Positions 34,609 through 43,370 of a DNA stretch of 64,000 nt are shown here, piece by piece; within the stretch, counting starts at the first letter, position 1; each line of letters starts with the position of its first letter. The stretch comes from CAIZGX01 sp046048875 (GTDB lineage: Bacteria > Bacteroidota > Bacteroidia > Flavobacteriales_D > Sanyastnellaceae). The translations under genes were made by a program, and so were the position numbers. The stretch lies in contig JBJOFG010000001.1 of the NCBI GenBank assembly GCA_046048875.1, forward strand, positions 62,001 to 126,000, written 5' to 3'. The notes under the pieces are model-generated. The model worked only from the letters and a program-made list of their open reading frames with translations. It searched no databases and was not told the origin of the DNA.

Positions 34609-35604
34609 TTAAATTGAAATAAACTCGCCGATTTTTTGGTGAAGAACTTCAATGGGCTCGATTTTATTCTGTTTTAACTCGAGCAATCTTTCTAACGGCT
34701 CCATGACAGGCTCGTCTGACAAATCGAAACAACCGTAGTGCATAGGAATCATTCTCTTTGCCTTCATTTCCTGTGCTGCACGCAGGGCGTCTTTCGGAGA
34801 AATGTGGTTTTGTTTCATAAACCATTCAGGCTGGTATGCCCCTATGCCTATGATGCAATAATCGACGTTAAAATAGTCACCCACTTCTTTCAGGTGTGAA
34901 TTGTAACCCGTGTCCCCGCTGAAGTATATTATTTTATTTTCAGTTTGAATGAGGAAGGCTCCCCACAGGTGTTCATTGTAATCGAAGAGGCCGCGCTTTG
35001 ACCAATGTTGAGCGGGCATAAAAGAAATGGATAAGTTGTTTTTCAATTCAGAAAAAACCTGATACCAACCTGCTTCTTCAAGATTCTTGTGACCCGTAAG
35101 ACTTCTTATTAGTGCACCCATTTGAAGGCCTGTTAAAATTTTCGCTTCTGGCGATTTCTTCAAAATGCCCTTGAGGCTTTTTCCACTCAAATGATCGCGG
35201 TGATTGTGGCTCAACAAGATGCAATCAATGATTGGTAATTCATGTATTTTGAAGGGAAGGGAAGAATATCTCTTGTGGAAGGGAGATAGTTTTTCGAAAA
35301 CGGGATCTGTTATAAAATTCAGTCCGTTGACACGAATGAAAAAGCAAGCGTGACCAAGCCAAGCAATTCCGTCTTCATTTCCGTTAAGCCAATCGAAATT
35401 GAGGGCAACTTCAGGACCTTTCATCCCCATTTTTTTTTCGGCTTGAAAGGGATTGGTCGCACGTTTCCATTTCATCACGTCTTTGAAATTTGGTTCAAAC
35501 TGTGTGTGGAAATTCATGAAGCGCCCCGACGAGTCAAGCGGCGTTTTGACATCAATAAAATCGGGATGAATATACCTCAGCGCTGGATTTTCAATCTTCT
35601 TCAT
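34609..35604 (-). CDS. MBL-fold metallo-hydrolase (UlaG / NAPE-PLD-like)
   Basis: 331 residues from the ATG at 35604 (MKKIENPALRYIHPDFID). An ATG at 35676 would overlap the terminator at 35641-35669 and adds a hydrophobic leader that the family lacks. The metal site is LLSHNHRDHLSG (H-x-H-x-D-H), with FSGDTGYNSHL and MIPMHYGCFDLSDEP further on. FRRxTNPF-like and GHACFFIRVNGLNFITDPVF segments match the branch containing L-ascorbate-6-phosphate lactonase and N-acyl-phosphatidylethanolamine phospholipase D. Substrate unknown, cytoplasmic. Followed by the CHU_C gene on the same strand. Confidence 0.85.
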   Translation of the reverse strand: MKKIENPALRYIHPDFIDVKTPLDSSGRFMNFHTQFEPNFKDVMKWKRATNPFQAEKKMGMKGPEVALNFDWLNGNEDGIAWLGHACFFIRVNGLNFITDPVFEKLSPFHKRYSSLPFKIHELPIIDCILLSHNHRDHLSGKSLKGILKKSPEAKILTGLQMGALIRSLTGHKNLEEAGWYQVFSELKNNLSISFMPAQHWSKRGLFDYNEHLWGAFLIQTENKIIYFSGDTGYNSHLKEVGDYFNVDYCIIGIGAYQPEWFMKQNHISPKDALRAAQEMKAKRMIPMHYGCFDLSDEPVMEPLERLLELKQNKIEPIEVLHQKIGEFISI

Positions 35605-35640
35605 AAAGAGAAAACAAAGTAACGTAAGAAACGTTCTGAG

Positions 35641-35669
35641 AAAAAGAAAAGGGCCGACGAATCGGCCCT
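35641..35669 (-). terminator. Intrinsic terminator of the BNR/T9SS gene
   Basis: On the minus strand a stem GGGCCGA/TCGGCCC with a TTCG loop is followed by TTTTCTTTTT. It lies 23 bp past the stop at 35692. Confidence 0.88.
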
Positions 35670-35691
35670 CTTCCACATAAAATTTAAAATC

Positions 35692-37527
35692 TTATTGCTT
35701 TACGAAACGTGCATTGCTTGTTCCGTTTGCATTTTGGTATTGCACATCGTACACACCGTTTGCAAGATTTGAAACATCAACCTTAGCTGTTCCGTTGTTG
35801 AAGTTGTTGAATGAAGTCACCAACTGTCCGTTTGCATTGAAGATGCGAATAACGCCATTTTCATTAGCTGGAAGTTGAATGCTCAATTCAGAAGTTGCTG
35901 GATTTGGGAAAACACTGAAAGTAGTTTTCGCCATTACACCTTCTTCTACATTCACTAGGTCAAGAGTTACACAAACGTAAATGTGGTCGTTGTCTGTTAC
36001 AGGATCTGCTGCATCTTCTGGCTGAACGTGGATTCCTGGTTCGAAATCGCGTTGAACGATTAAATGAATTTTATCTCCGTAGGCAAACGGAGCCATTGAA
36101 GCATAAACATATTCATAGCCATCTTCAGCAATGTCAGGAGTGATGTCAGAAGGATCTGACCAAGTGGCACCACCGTCATCCGATTTCACAGCATAAATAT
36201 GTCTCAAATATTCTGCACCATTGAAGTATACTTCGTTTACGGCTTGATAAGAACAGAAGATGGTTCCGTCAGCAGCTTCTGCAAGTTGTGGATGAGAAGC
36301 GATACCACTGTTTCCGTACTGACCAACTTCAGTTGTCGCAGCAGGAATAGTAGGGTCACTATCAGGAGAAATTCCGATTTCAAGAACTTCAGTAGCAGGA
36401 TCAACCATGCTTTCATTCCAATAAGCAATGCTTCCTGCAAGAGGGAAGTAACTGTATACAGAATCAATTACACCAAGATCATCTGTGTAGAACATGGTGC
36501 CGAATGCCGCGTGTGCGGTTCCACTCGCATCAATGAACACAGCTCCCGCTCCATCAGAAGAAAGAACAGTATCTTGAACACCGTCTAATTCAACGTCAGT
36601 TCCCATGTCAATAACGTAGTTGTCGATTGGGAAATCCCAAATGGTGCTACGTGTCCAAGAACTTCCGTTGTCGTTAGAAATCCAGATATAAGAATCTTGA
36701 AGATCACCGAAGCAAGCAATGGCAATTTTGTTTCCGCGTGCATGAATGGCATATGTATCAGCTGAAAATCCTTCAACCAACGATGTGTTTTCTTCGCCAG
36801 GAAGTAATACTTCTGTTAAGTCCCACGTTGCGCCACCGTCTGTTGAACGGTTGTACAATATTGGGCCAGTCATTCCATTGGTATAAGCACCGGCATTTGG
36901 GTCTGCCAAGCAAATCATGTGAATGCTGTTTCCGTCAGCACCGCCTGTTGTAGCTCGTGGCCAGAACATTCCGAATCCAGAGGCAGCAGGAACCATAGAA
37001 TTCACCCAGTTTCCAGTACCAACTGCAGCACGTGTCCAAACTTTAATACCGCCAGTTCCACTGTGGTTCATCAATACCTCAGATCCGTTTGCAGGGTGCA
37101 TAAGTGAGGTCCAACCCGTACGCATGCTTTCAACACGCTGTGTAATGTCGTCTTGCCAAGCACCTGCAGTGCGGTAGTTGTATCCCGTTCCGCGGTCAGG
37201 ATAAGTGTCTCCTGAATTTGTTGCGCTGAAAGTGAAGCAAGCAGCAACCCCTGCATCATCTGCAATGATACGGTTCTGAATACTGTTATTGGTTTGTAAA
37301 TCGTAGATAGAAGTTCCTACATACTCTTCAGATTGAGTCATGCTCTTGGCAGTAGAAATAGCATAAGGAGCTTTCTTTTGCTGAGAGGGAGCCTCTCCAA
37401 CAGTGGTGTTGGTGTACGGATTGAATTTAGCTGCCTTGTTTTGAGAGGCAGTCATTTTGGTTGGAATTTGCTGAGCGCTTGCGCTGAAAGCAACACCCAT
37501 AGCCAATGCAAAGTAGAGTCTTTTCAT
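35692..37527 (-). CDS. Secreted sialidase-like/BNR-repeat protein with type A T9SS sorting domain
   Basis: 611 residues. Signal peptide MKRLYFALAMGVAFSASAQ. The body contains several Asp-box-like elements of beta-propeller sialidases (STDGGATWDLTEV, SNDNGSSWTRSTIWD, KSDDGGATWSDPSDI), spaced about 50-150 residues apart. The C-terminal 75 residues are a type A T9SS domain (FSVFPNPATSELSIQL, GQLVTSFNNFNNG, LANGVYDVQYQNANG ending RFVKQ). The protein should be exported through the T9SS and attached or released. Catalytic residues of true sialidases are not obvious, so it may only bind glycans. Own terminator; monocistronic. Confidence 0.85.
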   Translation of the reverse strand: MKRLYFALAMGVAFSASAQQIPTKMTASQNKAAKFNPYTNTTVGEAPSQQKKAPYAISTAKSMTQSEEYVGTSIYDLQTNNSIQNRIIADDAGVAACFTFSATNSGDTYPDRGTGYNYRTAGAWQDDITQRVESMRTGWTSLMHPANGSEVLMNHSGTGGIKVWTRAAVGTGNWVNSMVPAASGFGMFWPRATTGGADGNSIHMICLADPNAGAYTNGMTGPILYNRSTDGGATWDLTEVLLPGEENTSLVEGFSADTYAIHARGNKIAIACFGDLQDSYIWISNDNGSSWTRSTIWDFPIDNYVIDMGTDVELDGVQDTVLSSDGAGAVFIDASGTAHAAFGTMFYTDDLGVIDSVYSYFPLAGSIAYWNESMVDPATEVLEIGISPDSDPTIPAATTEVGQYGNSGIASHPQLAEAADGTIFCSYQAVNEVYFNGAEYLRHIYAVKSDDGGATWSDPSDITPDIAEDGYEYVYASMAPFAYGDKIHLIVQRDFEPGIHVQPEDAADPVTDNDHIYVCVTLDLVNVEEGVMAKTTFSVFPNPATSELSIQLPANENGVIRIFNANGQLVTSFNNFNNGTAKVDVSNLANGVYDVQYQNANGTSNARFVKQ

Positions 37528-37599
37528 AGTAGTGGTTTAGATTAGCGAACTAATTTAGCAAAAATTGGTTTCAATAACAGAAACAATGAAAAAAATTAA

Positions 37600-38844
37600 A
37601 TGAAGGCGATAATTATCAATATCGGAGATGAGCTGTTGATTGGTCAAACCATTAACACCAACGCAGCATGGATGGGTCAGTATTTGAATAGCTTTGGGAT
37701 TGAGGTAGTTTCGTCGCGCTGCATATCAGATAATGGTTTTGTAATTTTTGACGAGATCGATGTTGCGTTGTATCATGCAGATCTTGTTGTGGTAACAGGA
37801 GGTTTAGGTCCAACGAAAGACGACATTACAAAGCACACGCTGTGTCAATTGTTTCAGACGGAATTGGTCCTGCATGAGCCAAGTTACTTGCGTGTAAAAG
37901 CGTTTTTCGAATCAAGAGGTTTACCTTTCCTGAAAGTGAATGAGCAACAAGCGCTGGTGCCAGAGGCATGTACTGTTCTTGAAAACATGGTGGGAACCGC
38001 CAACGGAATGTGGTTTGAAAGAAATGGACACATCTGTGTTTCATTGCCGGGGGTTCCTTTCGAGATGCAGTATTTAATGGAACATGAGGTGGTTCCTAGA
38101 GTTCAACAAAAGTTTGAATTACCCAAAATTGTGCATCGGACGGTATTAACACAAGGTGTTGGTGAGAGTTTTATTGCAGATCTTTTGACCGATTGGGAAA
38201 ACTCGTTGAAGGCGGAGGACATTCGTTTGGCCTATTTGCCCTCTCCCGGTATGGTGAAGTTACGTATGTCTATTTATGGCGGAGCCGAAGAGGAGGTTCT
38301 TCAAGAAAGAATTCAGCGAAAGGAGAAAGAGCTGCACGCAATTATTGGAGATTACATTTTTGGATACGGTAAGGAAACCATTCAAAGTGTGTTGGTCGAA
38401 AATTTAAAGAAGAGCGGTCGCACGTTGAGTTTTGCGGAAAGTTGCACGGGCGGCATGATGGCTCAGAAACTTACCGATGTGTCAGGAGCAAGTGAAGTGT
38501 TTCAAGCGGGTTGGATTGTATATCATGAAGGAGCTAAGATTAAAGAATTAGGAATAGACAGCGATTTGATTTCGAAATTCGGGGTTGTAAGTGAGGAAGT
38601 TGCTTCGGCTATGGCGGAACATGCTCGAAAGAAATCAGGAAGTGATTATGCCCTTTCTTCAACGGGTTGGGCCGGTCCAGAAGGCGGAGATGATAAGCAT
38701 GGTGTAGGGACGATTTTTGTGGCATTGTCTTCTGAAAAAGGAACAATTGTTAAGAAGTTGAAGTTTGGAAAGAACCGCTCACGCAATCGGGAAATGGCTA
38801 CTGATGCGGCATTCATGCTTTTAATCAAAGAAATTCAGAAGTAA
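37600..38844 (+). CDS. cinA: CinA family protein (nicotinamide-nucleotide amidase / MoCF-like)
   Basis: 414 residues. The N-terminal two-thirds is the molybdopterin-binding-like domain (IINIGDELLIGQTINTNAAWMGQYL, VVTGGLGPTKDDITKHTL, FFLPGVPFEM-type SLPGVPFEMQYLM). The C-terminal third is the amidase domain with catalytic FAESCTGGMMAQKLTDVSG (about residue 280) and STGWAGPEGGDDKHGVGTIF. Removes the amide from NMN in pyridine nucleotide salvage and may clear ADP-ribose-type metabolites. Stands upstream of rpmB. Confidence 0.93.
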   Translation: MKAIIINIGDELLIGQTINTNAAWMGQYLNSFGIEVVSSRCISDNGFVIFDEIDVALYHADLVVVTGGLGPTKDDITKHTLCQLFQTELVLHEPSYLRVKAFFESRGLPFLKVNEQQALVPEACTVLENMVGTANGMWFERNGHICVSLPGVPFEMQYLMEHEVVPRVQQKFELPKIVHRTVLTQGVGESFIADLLTDWENSLKAEDIRLAYLPSPGMVKLRMSIYGGAEEEVLQERIQRKEKELHAIIGDYIFGYGKETIQSVLVENLKKSGRTLSFAESCTGGMMAQKLTDVSGASEVFQAGWIVYHEGAKIKELGIDSDLISKFGVVSEEVASAMAEHARKKSGSDYALSSTGWAGPEGGDDKHGVGTIFVALSSEKGTIVKKLKFGKNRSRNREMATDAAFMLLIKEIQK

Positions 38845-38847
38845 AAA

Positions 38848-38877
38848 TTGGATTTATTAAAAAAGTGCATATATTTG
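38848..38877 (+). promoter_or_regulatory. Promoter of rpmB
   Basis: TTG (38848-38850), 19-bp spacer, TATATTTG (38870-38877): an exact match to the Bacteroidota -33/-7 layout, with the rpmB ATG 29 bp after the -7 box. Confidence 0.75.
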
Positions 38878-38906
38878 CACCCCTTTATTCACAAAAACAC
38901 ATTCTT

Positions 38907-39140
38907 ATGCCACGCATTTGTCAAATTACTGGAAAGAAGACTATCACTGGAAACCACGTTTCTCACTCTAATATCAAGACCCGTAGAAAATTCTATCCAA
39001 ACTTGCAGTATAAGCGTTTTTGGTTGGCTGAAGAAAGCCGTTGGGTTGAATTGCGCGTAACTCCGAAAGGAATGAAAACCATCAACAAAATTGGTTTGGC
39101 CGCTGCAATGAAAAGAGCAAAAGAAAACGGAATCGGATAA
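38907..39140 (+). CDS. rpmB: 50S ribosomal protein L28
   Basis: 77 residues from the ATG at 38907 (MPRICQITGKKTITGNHVSHSN). The sequence fits L28 throughout: KTRRKFYPNLQYKRFW, RVTPKGMKTINKIG. An in-frame ATG at 38865 lies before or within the promoter and is rejected. Part of the 50S subunit near the E site. In many Bacteroidota rpmG (L33) follows directly; here a strong terminator follows instead. Confidence 0.96.
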   Translation: MPRICQITGKKTITGNHVSHSNIKTRRKFYPNLQYKRFWLAEESRWVELRVTPKGMKTINKIGLAAAMKRAKENGIG

Positions 39141-39160
39141 TTCTTTTTATATCGAAATTG

Positions 39161-39189
39161 AAAAAGGTTGAGTTCGCTCAACCTTTTTT
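39161..39189 (+). terminator. Intrinsic terminator after rpmB
   Basis: AAAAAGGTTGAG and CTCAACCTTTTT pair over 12 bp around TTCG, then a short T-run. Very strong; separates rpmB from secDF. Confidence 0.92.
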
Positions 39190-39221
39190 GTTGTGCACTC
39201 GGGAATTTCTGCTAATTTCCT

Positions 39222-39229
39222 TATATTTG
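39222..39229 (+). promoter_or_regulatory. Predicted -7 element for secDF
   Basis: TATATTTG, exact TAnnTTTG, 36 bp before the secDF ATG and downstream of the rpmB terminator. Confidence 0.6.
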
Positions 39230-39265
39230 CAACCCTTAAATTGTTTTGACCAATATTGAATTTAC

Positions 39266-42200
39266 ATGCAAAATAGATCGCTACTCTGGATTTTTATCAT
39301 CCTTCTAACCCTTTCAGTTGCCTACCTTTTGTCGTTTAGCTTTATCTCGAAAAGCTACGAAAACGTGGTGTTTCAGGCTGTTGAAGAGACTATTACTGAC
39401 GATTTAGTTAAAGGAGAATTGCTGAAGAATTATGGCGACACTATGGTTGTAGCTGATTCTCTTCGTGGTGCTGGTTTTGAGGCATATCGCGACAGCATCA
39501 TCGCTATGCGACACGGAAGTGTAGATGCTTTCGTTAAGTCGAACTTCGATGCTAAACGCGAAGCAATTTTCACAGCGAAATACAACAAAGCATTACGCGA
39601 TAGTGCAGATGCTGTTGCTTTCCCGTTGATGGGTTACAGTTATAGCTACTTGAAATCACACGAATTGGCTTTAGGTCTTGACTTAAAAGGCGGGATGAGT
39701 GTTACCCTTGAGGTGAGTATTCCTGATTTGGTGATTGCCTTGAGCGACGGAAGCACAGACCCTACTTTCCTTGCTGCCATTGACAATGCAAAGAAAGCAC
39801 AATTGAATAGCACCGCGGATTTCTTGACACTTTTTGATGAAGAATGGAAAAAGAGCGGTCAACAAGGCCAGTTGTGGAGAAAATTCAGCAACCAATCGAA
39901 CCAAGACAAGTTCAAGGCAAACATGTCAGACGACGACGTTATTAAAGTATTGCGTAAAGAGGCAAGTGATGCCATCGACAACACAGAAAACATTATTCGC
40001 AAGCGTATTGACCAATTTGGTGTGACTTCACCAAACGTTCAAAAGCAATCTTTAACAAGCCGTATCGTAGTTGAATTGCCTGGTGTTACTGATCCAGAGC
40101 GCGTTCGTAAAAACTTGAAAAGCACAGCAAACCTTGAGTTTTGGAACACTTATTTCAACGTAGAAATTGCGCAAGCGATGATTGATTTGAATACTGCATT
40201 AGGTAGAATTCAAGCGCCAGAGTTGTACGCTCCTGTGCAAGACACAGCGAAAAAAGATTCTACTTCTACGGCTCCAGCAGTGAAGCCAGACGATCAATTA
40301 ACTGACGACGAGAAGAAGCGTAAGTATCCTTTGTTTGCGATTTTCGGTCCGAATATTCCAACAAGTAACCAAGCCGTTCCTTCAGCTATTGCAGGTACAG
40401 CCAAGGTTACAGACATGGAAGCTGTTGACCGCATTTTCAACTCAGATTTAGCGAAAAGCATGTTACCCAAAGACCTTCGTTTACTTTGGGGTGCAAAACC
40501 AGAAAAAGGAATTGCAGTGTTGTATGCTATTAAAGCAGATGAATTAAATGGTCGTGCTCCGCTTGATGGAAAATCTATCATAGATGCGCGTCAAGATTTC
40601 GATCCTATCAAAGGTGGTGTGGTGGTTGAAATGACCATGAGTCCCGATGTTGGAGCTCCTAAGTGGAAAGAAATGACTGCGAAGAACGCAGCAGACAACA
40701 ACAGAGCGGTTGCAGTAGTTATGGACGACTTAGTTTATTCTGCACCTTCTGTAAACGAAGAAATACCGAACGGAAAATCTGTTATCACATTTGGTTCAGG
40801 AGACAACCGCGATAAGCAAATTTTAGAAGCGAAAGATTTGGCTGGATTGTTAGAAGCCGGTTCGCTTCCTGCACCTGCGAAGATTATTGACGAAGTTGTT
40901 GTTGGTCCTAGCTTAGGAGACGAGAACATTAAAGCGGGTATTTGGTCTTTCGTTGCGGCGTTTATTGTCATTCTTCTTTACATGATGTTCTACTACGCTT
41001 GGGCGGGTTGGGCAGCAAACGTTGCATTGGTTGCGAACTTGTTCTTCTTGATTGGTGCGCTTGTATCTTTAGGTGGAACATTGACGCTTCCAGGTATCGC
41101 CGGTATCGTGTTGACCATGGGTATGGCGGTTGATGCGAACGTATTGATATATGAGCGTGTGAAAGAAGAATTGCGTTTAGGTAAGCCTGTATCTGTGGCG
41201 ATGCTTGACGGATTCAAGAAAGCACTGGGTGCGATTATCGATGGTAACGCAACAACGTTGATTTCAGGTTTAGTCTTGTTGGTGGTAGGAACCGGTCCGA
41301 TGAAAGGTTTCGCAACAACATTGATTATTGGTATTTTCACAACCTTGTTCACTGCTATCATTATTTCTCGTTTGATTCTTTACAAGCGTTTAGATAGCAA
41401 AAAAGAAATTACTTTCTACAGCAACATTACCAAGAACTGGTTCACTAAAATGAACTACGACTTCGTAACCAAGCGTTTCTTGTACTACGGAATTTCTGCA
41501 ACCATCTTAATTGCTGGTGCGGTTTCTTGGACCACTCGTGGTTTCAACATGGGTGTTGACTTTGTTGGAGGAACTTCATTCAAAGTGAAATACGAAGAAA
41601 AGGTAGATCCAGAAGCAGTGCGTAGCGCTCTTTCGACCGCATTGGTTGAAAACGGAAATGCTGCGGCAAGCACAGTGCAAGCGATTGGTAGTGCTGGTAA
41701 CGAATTAAAGATTACAACCAACTACTTGATTAACGATAACTCTAACGACGTTGCTCAACGCGTTCAAACAGACGTTGACAATGCATTGAGCAAAGTGGGT
41801 AAGCACGAGATTACAACTTCATACAAGGTAGACGCTTCTATGAGTGATGACTTTAGAGCAGAAGCCATCTGGGCTGCAATTCTTACTTTGTTGTTAGTGG
41901 GTATTTATGTGGTATTCCGCTTCCGTAAAATTGACTTTGCCGTTGGTGCATCTGTTGCGTTGTTGCACGATGCTTTAATGGTAATCTGCGCATTCACTTT
42001 GTTGAACGGTATTGTTCCTTTCACGTTGGAGGTGAATCAAAACTTCGTAGCGGCTATCTTGACCATCATAGGTTATTCAATCAACGATACCGTTGTAATC
42101 TTCGACCGTATTCGTGAGTACTTCCGTGAGCGTCGTAACCCAGAATTGAAATCTACTATTAACGATGCATTGAACAGCACATTAGGACGTTCAATCAATA

Positions 42201-42379
42201 CGTCAATGACGGTATTATTGACCTTAGGTGTTATGTTCATCTTCGGTAGTGATGATATTCGCGGATTCGTATTCGCTATGATTATTGGTGTAATTAGCGG
42301 GGTTTATTCAACCTTGTTCATTGCAACTCCAATTGTTGTGGATATGCGTAAATTGTTTGGAAAGAAAGAAGCGAAATAA
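39266..42379 (+). CDS. secDF: Protein translocase subunit SecDF (fusion)
   Basis: 1037 residues. The SecD half has an N-terminal TM segment, LALGLDLKGGMSVTLEV, a large periplasmic domain with RIDQFGVTSPNVQKQ and RIVVELPGV, and TM segments with GMAVDANVLIYERVKEEL. The SecF half starts near residue 735 with FNMGVDFVGGTSF and contains GYSINDTVVIFDRIREYF. The fused form is typical of Bacteroidota. It uses the proton or sodium gradient to pull proteins out of SecYEG and so serves the many exported proteins of this window. A proline/lysine-rich insert (about residues 325-355) lies in the periplasmic part. Monocistronic with a terminator right after. Confidence 0.97.
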   Translation: MQNRSLLWIFIILLTLSVAYLLSFSFISKSYENVVFQAVEETITDDLVKGELLKNYGDTMVVADSLRGAGFEAYRDSIIAMRHGSVDAFVKSNFDAKREAIFTAKYNKALRDSADAVAFPLMGYSYSYLKSHELALGLDLKGGMSVTLEVSIPDLVIALSDGSTDPTFLAAIDNAKKAQLNSTADFLTLFDEEWKKSGQQGQLWRKFSNQSNQDKFKANMSDDDVIKVLRKEASDAIDNTENIIRKRIDQFGVTSPNVQKQSLTSRIVVELPGVTDPERVRKNLKSTANLEFWNTYFNVEIAQAMIDLNTALGRIQAPELYAPVQDTAKKDSTSTAPAVKPDDQLTDDEKKRKYPLFAIFGPNIPTSNQAVPSAIAGTAKVTDMEAVDRIFNSDLAKSMLPKDLRLLWGAKPEKGIAVLYAIKADELNGRAPLDGKSIIDARQDFDPIKGGVVVEMTMSPDVGAPKWKEMTAKNAADNNRAVAVVMDDLVYSAPSVNEEIPNGKSVITFGSGDNRDKQILEAKDLAGLLEAGSLPAPAKIIDEVVVGPSLGDENIKAGIWSFVAAFIVILLYMMFYYAWAGWAANVALVANLFFLIGALVSLGGTLTLPGIAGIVLTMGMAVDANVLIYERVKEELRLGKPVSVAMLDGFKKALGAIIDGNATTLISGLVLLVVGTGPMKGFATTLIIGIFTTLFTAIIISRLILYKRLDSKKEITFYSNITKNWFTKMNYDFVTKRFLYYGISATILIAGAVSWTTRGFNMGVDFVGGTSFKVKYEEKVDPEAVRSALSTALVENGNAAASTVQAIGSAGNELKITTNYLINDNSNDVAQRVQTDVDNALSKVGKHEITTSYKVDASMSDDFRAEAIWAAILTLLLVGIYVVFRFRKIDFAVGASVALLHDALMVICAFTLLNGIVPFTLEVNQNFVAAILTIIGYSINDTVVIFDRIREYFRERRNPELKSTINDALNSTLGRSINTSMTVLLTLGVMFIFGSDDIRGFVFAMIIGVISGVYSTLFIATPIVVDMRKLFGKKEAK

Positions 42380-42403
42380 GATCGCATTTGAATACTTTGA
42401 AAG

Positions 42404-42427
42404 TGCCGGGATTTTCCCGGCATTTTT
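42404..42427 (+). terminator. Intrinsic terminator after secDF
   Basis: TGCCGGGA/TCCCGGCA, 8-bp perfect stem with a TTT loop and T5 tail, 24 bp after the secDF stop. Confidence 0.9.
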
Positions 42428-42450
42428 CTTTGAATGAAGTTGAACAAGCG

Positions 42451-42458
42451 TACCTTTG
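42451..42458 (+). promoter_or_regulatory. Predicted -7 element for tatA
   Basis: TACCTTTG, exact TAnnTTTG, 4 bp before the ATG at 42463, implying a leaderless mRNA if used. Confidence 0.4.
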
Positions 42459-42462
42459 CCGC

Positions 42463-42780
42463 ATGAGTACTGGTGAGATATTAATGATTTTGTTTATCTA
42501 TCTTTTGCTTTTCGGAGCGAAGGGTGTGCCGTCTATCGCGCGCACATTAGGCAAGACCATGTATCAATTTCGTAATGCAGCCAAAGATGTTCAAGATGAA
42601 ATTTTGAAGAGTGCTGATGACATGCGTAAGCAAGCACGCGCAGAGGTTCCGTTGGACCAACTCATGAACGAAGAAGATTATCAGTCTCCCGTGCGTCCAG
42701 CTCCTCCAGTAGCACCACCTGTTCAACCCGAGACGAAAACCATTCCTGCAGATGATGTTCAGCCAGGAGGAACTGTATAG
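42463..42780 (+). CDS. tatA: Sec-independent protein translocase component TatA-like
   Basis: 105 residues from the ATG at 42463; an upstream ATG at 42388 lies across the secDF terminator and is rejected. A single N-terminal TM helix (MSTGEILMILFIYLLLFGAKGVPSIARTLG) with the F-G hinge and an amphipathic helix (KTMYQFRNAAKDVQDEIL) is the TatA/TatB layout. The tail is proline-rich (RPAPPVAPPVQPE). Forms the pore for folded proteins with TatC, which is not in the window. The alkB-like gene starts 29 bp inside its 3' end. Confidence 0.88.
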   Translation: MSTGEILMILFIYLLLFGAKGVPSIARTLGKTMYQFRNAAKDVQDEILKSADDMRKQARAEVPLDQLMNEEDYQSPVRPAPPVAPPVQPETKTIPADDVQPGGTV

Positions 42781-43312
42781 TTCCAACGGAGAAGCGCTTG
42801 TTCTTCACCACAACGTTTTCAATTCTTTTTCCATCCAAGATTTTCTTTCGTTGCCTTGGCAACAAAATACCATTCGTGTATTTGGTAAAGAGCATTTAGA
42901 GCCTCGATTAACGTGCTATTTCGGACCGGCTTATTCCTATTCGAATGTGCATTGGAAAGCGAATGAATTTCCGCCGATTCTTTTCCAACTAAAACAAGAA
43001 ATTGAAGAATTAGCGCAAGCGGAATTTAATGCGGTCCTTTGCAATTACTACAGAGACGGGCAAGACAGCATGGGGTGGCACAGCGATAACGAGAAGGAAA
43101 TGGATTCTACAATGATAGCGTCTGTCTCCATCGGTGGCGAGCGTGTTATAAAGTTCAAATCGCAAAGTGATAAGAAAACGTTATCTTTTTCGTTGCCCCA
43201 TGGATCGTTGTTGTTGATGGAAAATTTCCAAACGAATTGGCAACATGCGATTGGGAAAGTGAAATCGGCTTCACCCCGAATAAACCTTACGTTTCGGAAG
43301 ATTTATTCCTAG
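42752..43312 (+). CDS. AlkB-like 2-oxoglutarate/Fe(II)-dependent dioxygenase
   Basis: 186 residues. Iron and co-substrate motifs: GWHSDNEKEM (H-x-D), then QHAIGKVKSASPRINLTFR, holding the distal His and the R-x5-R-like 2-oxoglutarate arginines. NYYRDGQDSMGWHSD and SVSIGGERVIKFK are typical of the AlkB branch close to eukaryotic ALKBH2/3. Likely repairs 1-methyladenine and 3-methylcytosine in DNA by oxidative demethylation. Two ATGs in tandem start it at 42752 and 42755, within tatA, suggesting translational coupling. Confidence 0.88.
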   Translation: MMFSQEELYSSNGEALVLHHNVFNSFSIQDFLSLPWQQNTIRVFGKEHLEPRLTCYFGPAYSYSNVHWKANEFPPILFQLKQEIEELAQAEFNAVLCNYYRDGQDSMGWHSDNEKEMDSTMIASVSIGGERVIKFKSQSDKKTLSFSLPHGSLLLMENFQTNWQHAIGKVKSASPRINLTFRKIYS

Positions 43313-43356
43313 AGGGAAGAGGACATTCGTCTTCACCATGTTTTTCACTTTGTTCT

Positions 43357-43364
43357 TATCTTTG
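43357..43364 (+). promoter_or_regulatory. Predicted -7 element for the E1 gene
   Basis: TATCTTTG, exact TAnnTTTG, 6 bp before the ATG at 43371; transcription could begin at or next to the start codon. Confidence 0.4.
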
Positions 43365-43370
43365 CACCCT

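Noticed and set aside
35605..35676. Upstream start for the MBL hydrolase
   Set aside because: It overlaps a strong terminator stem and adds a hydrophobic leader not expected for this cytoplasmic family.
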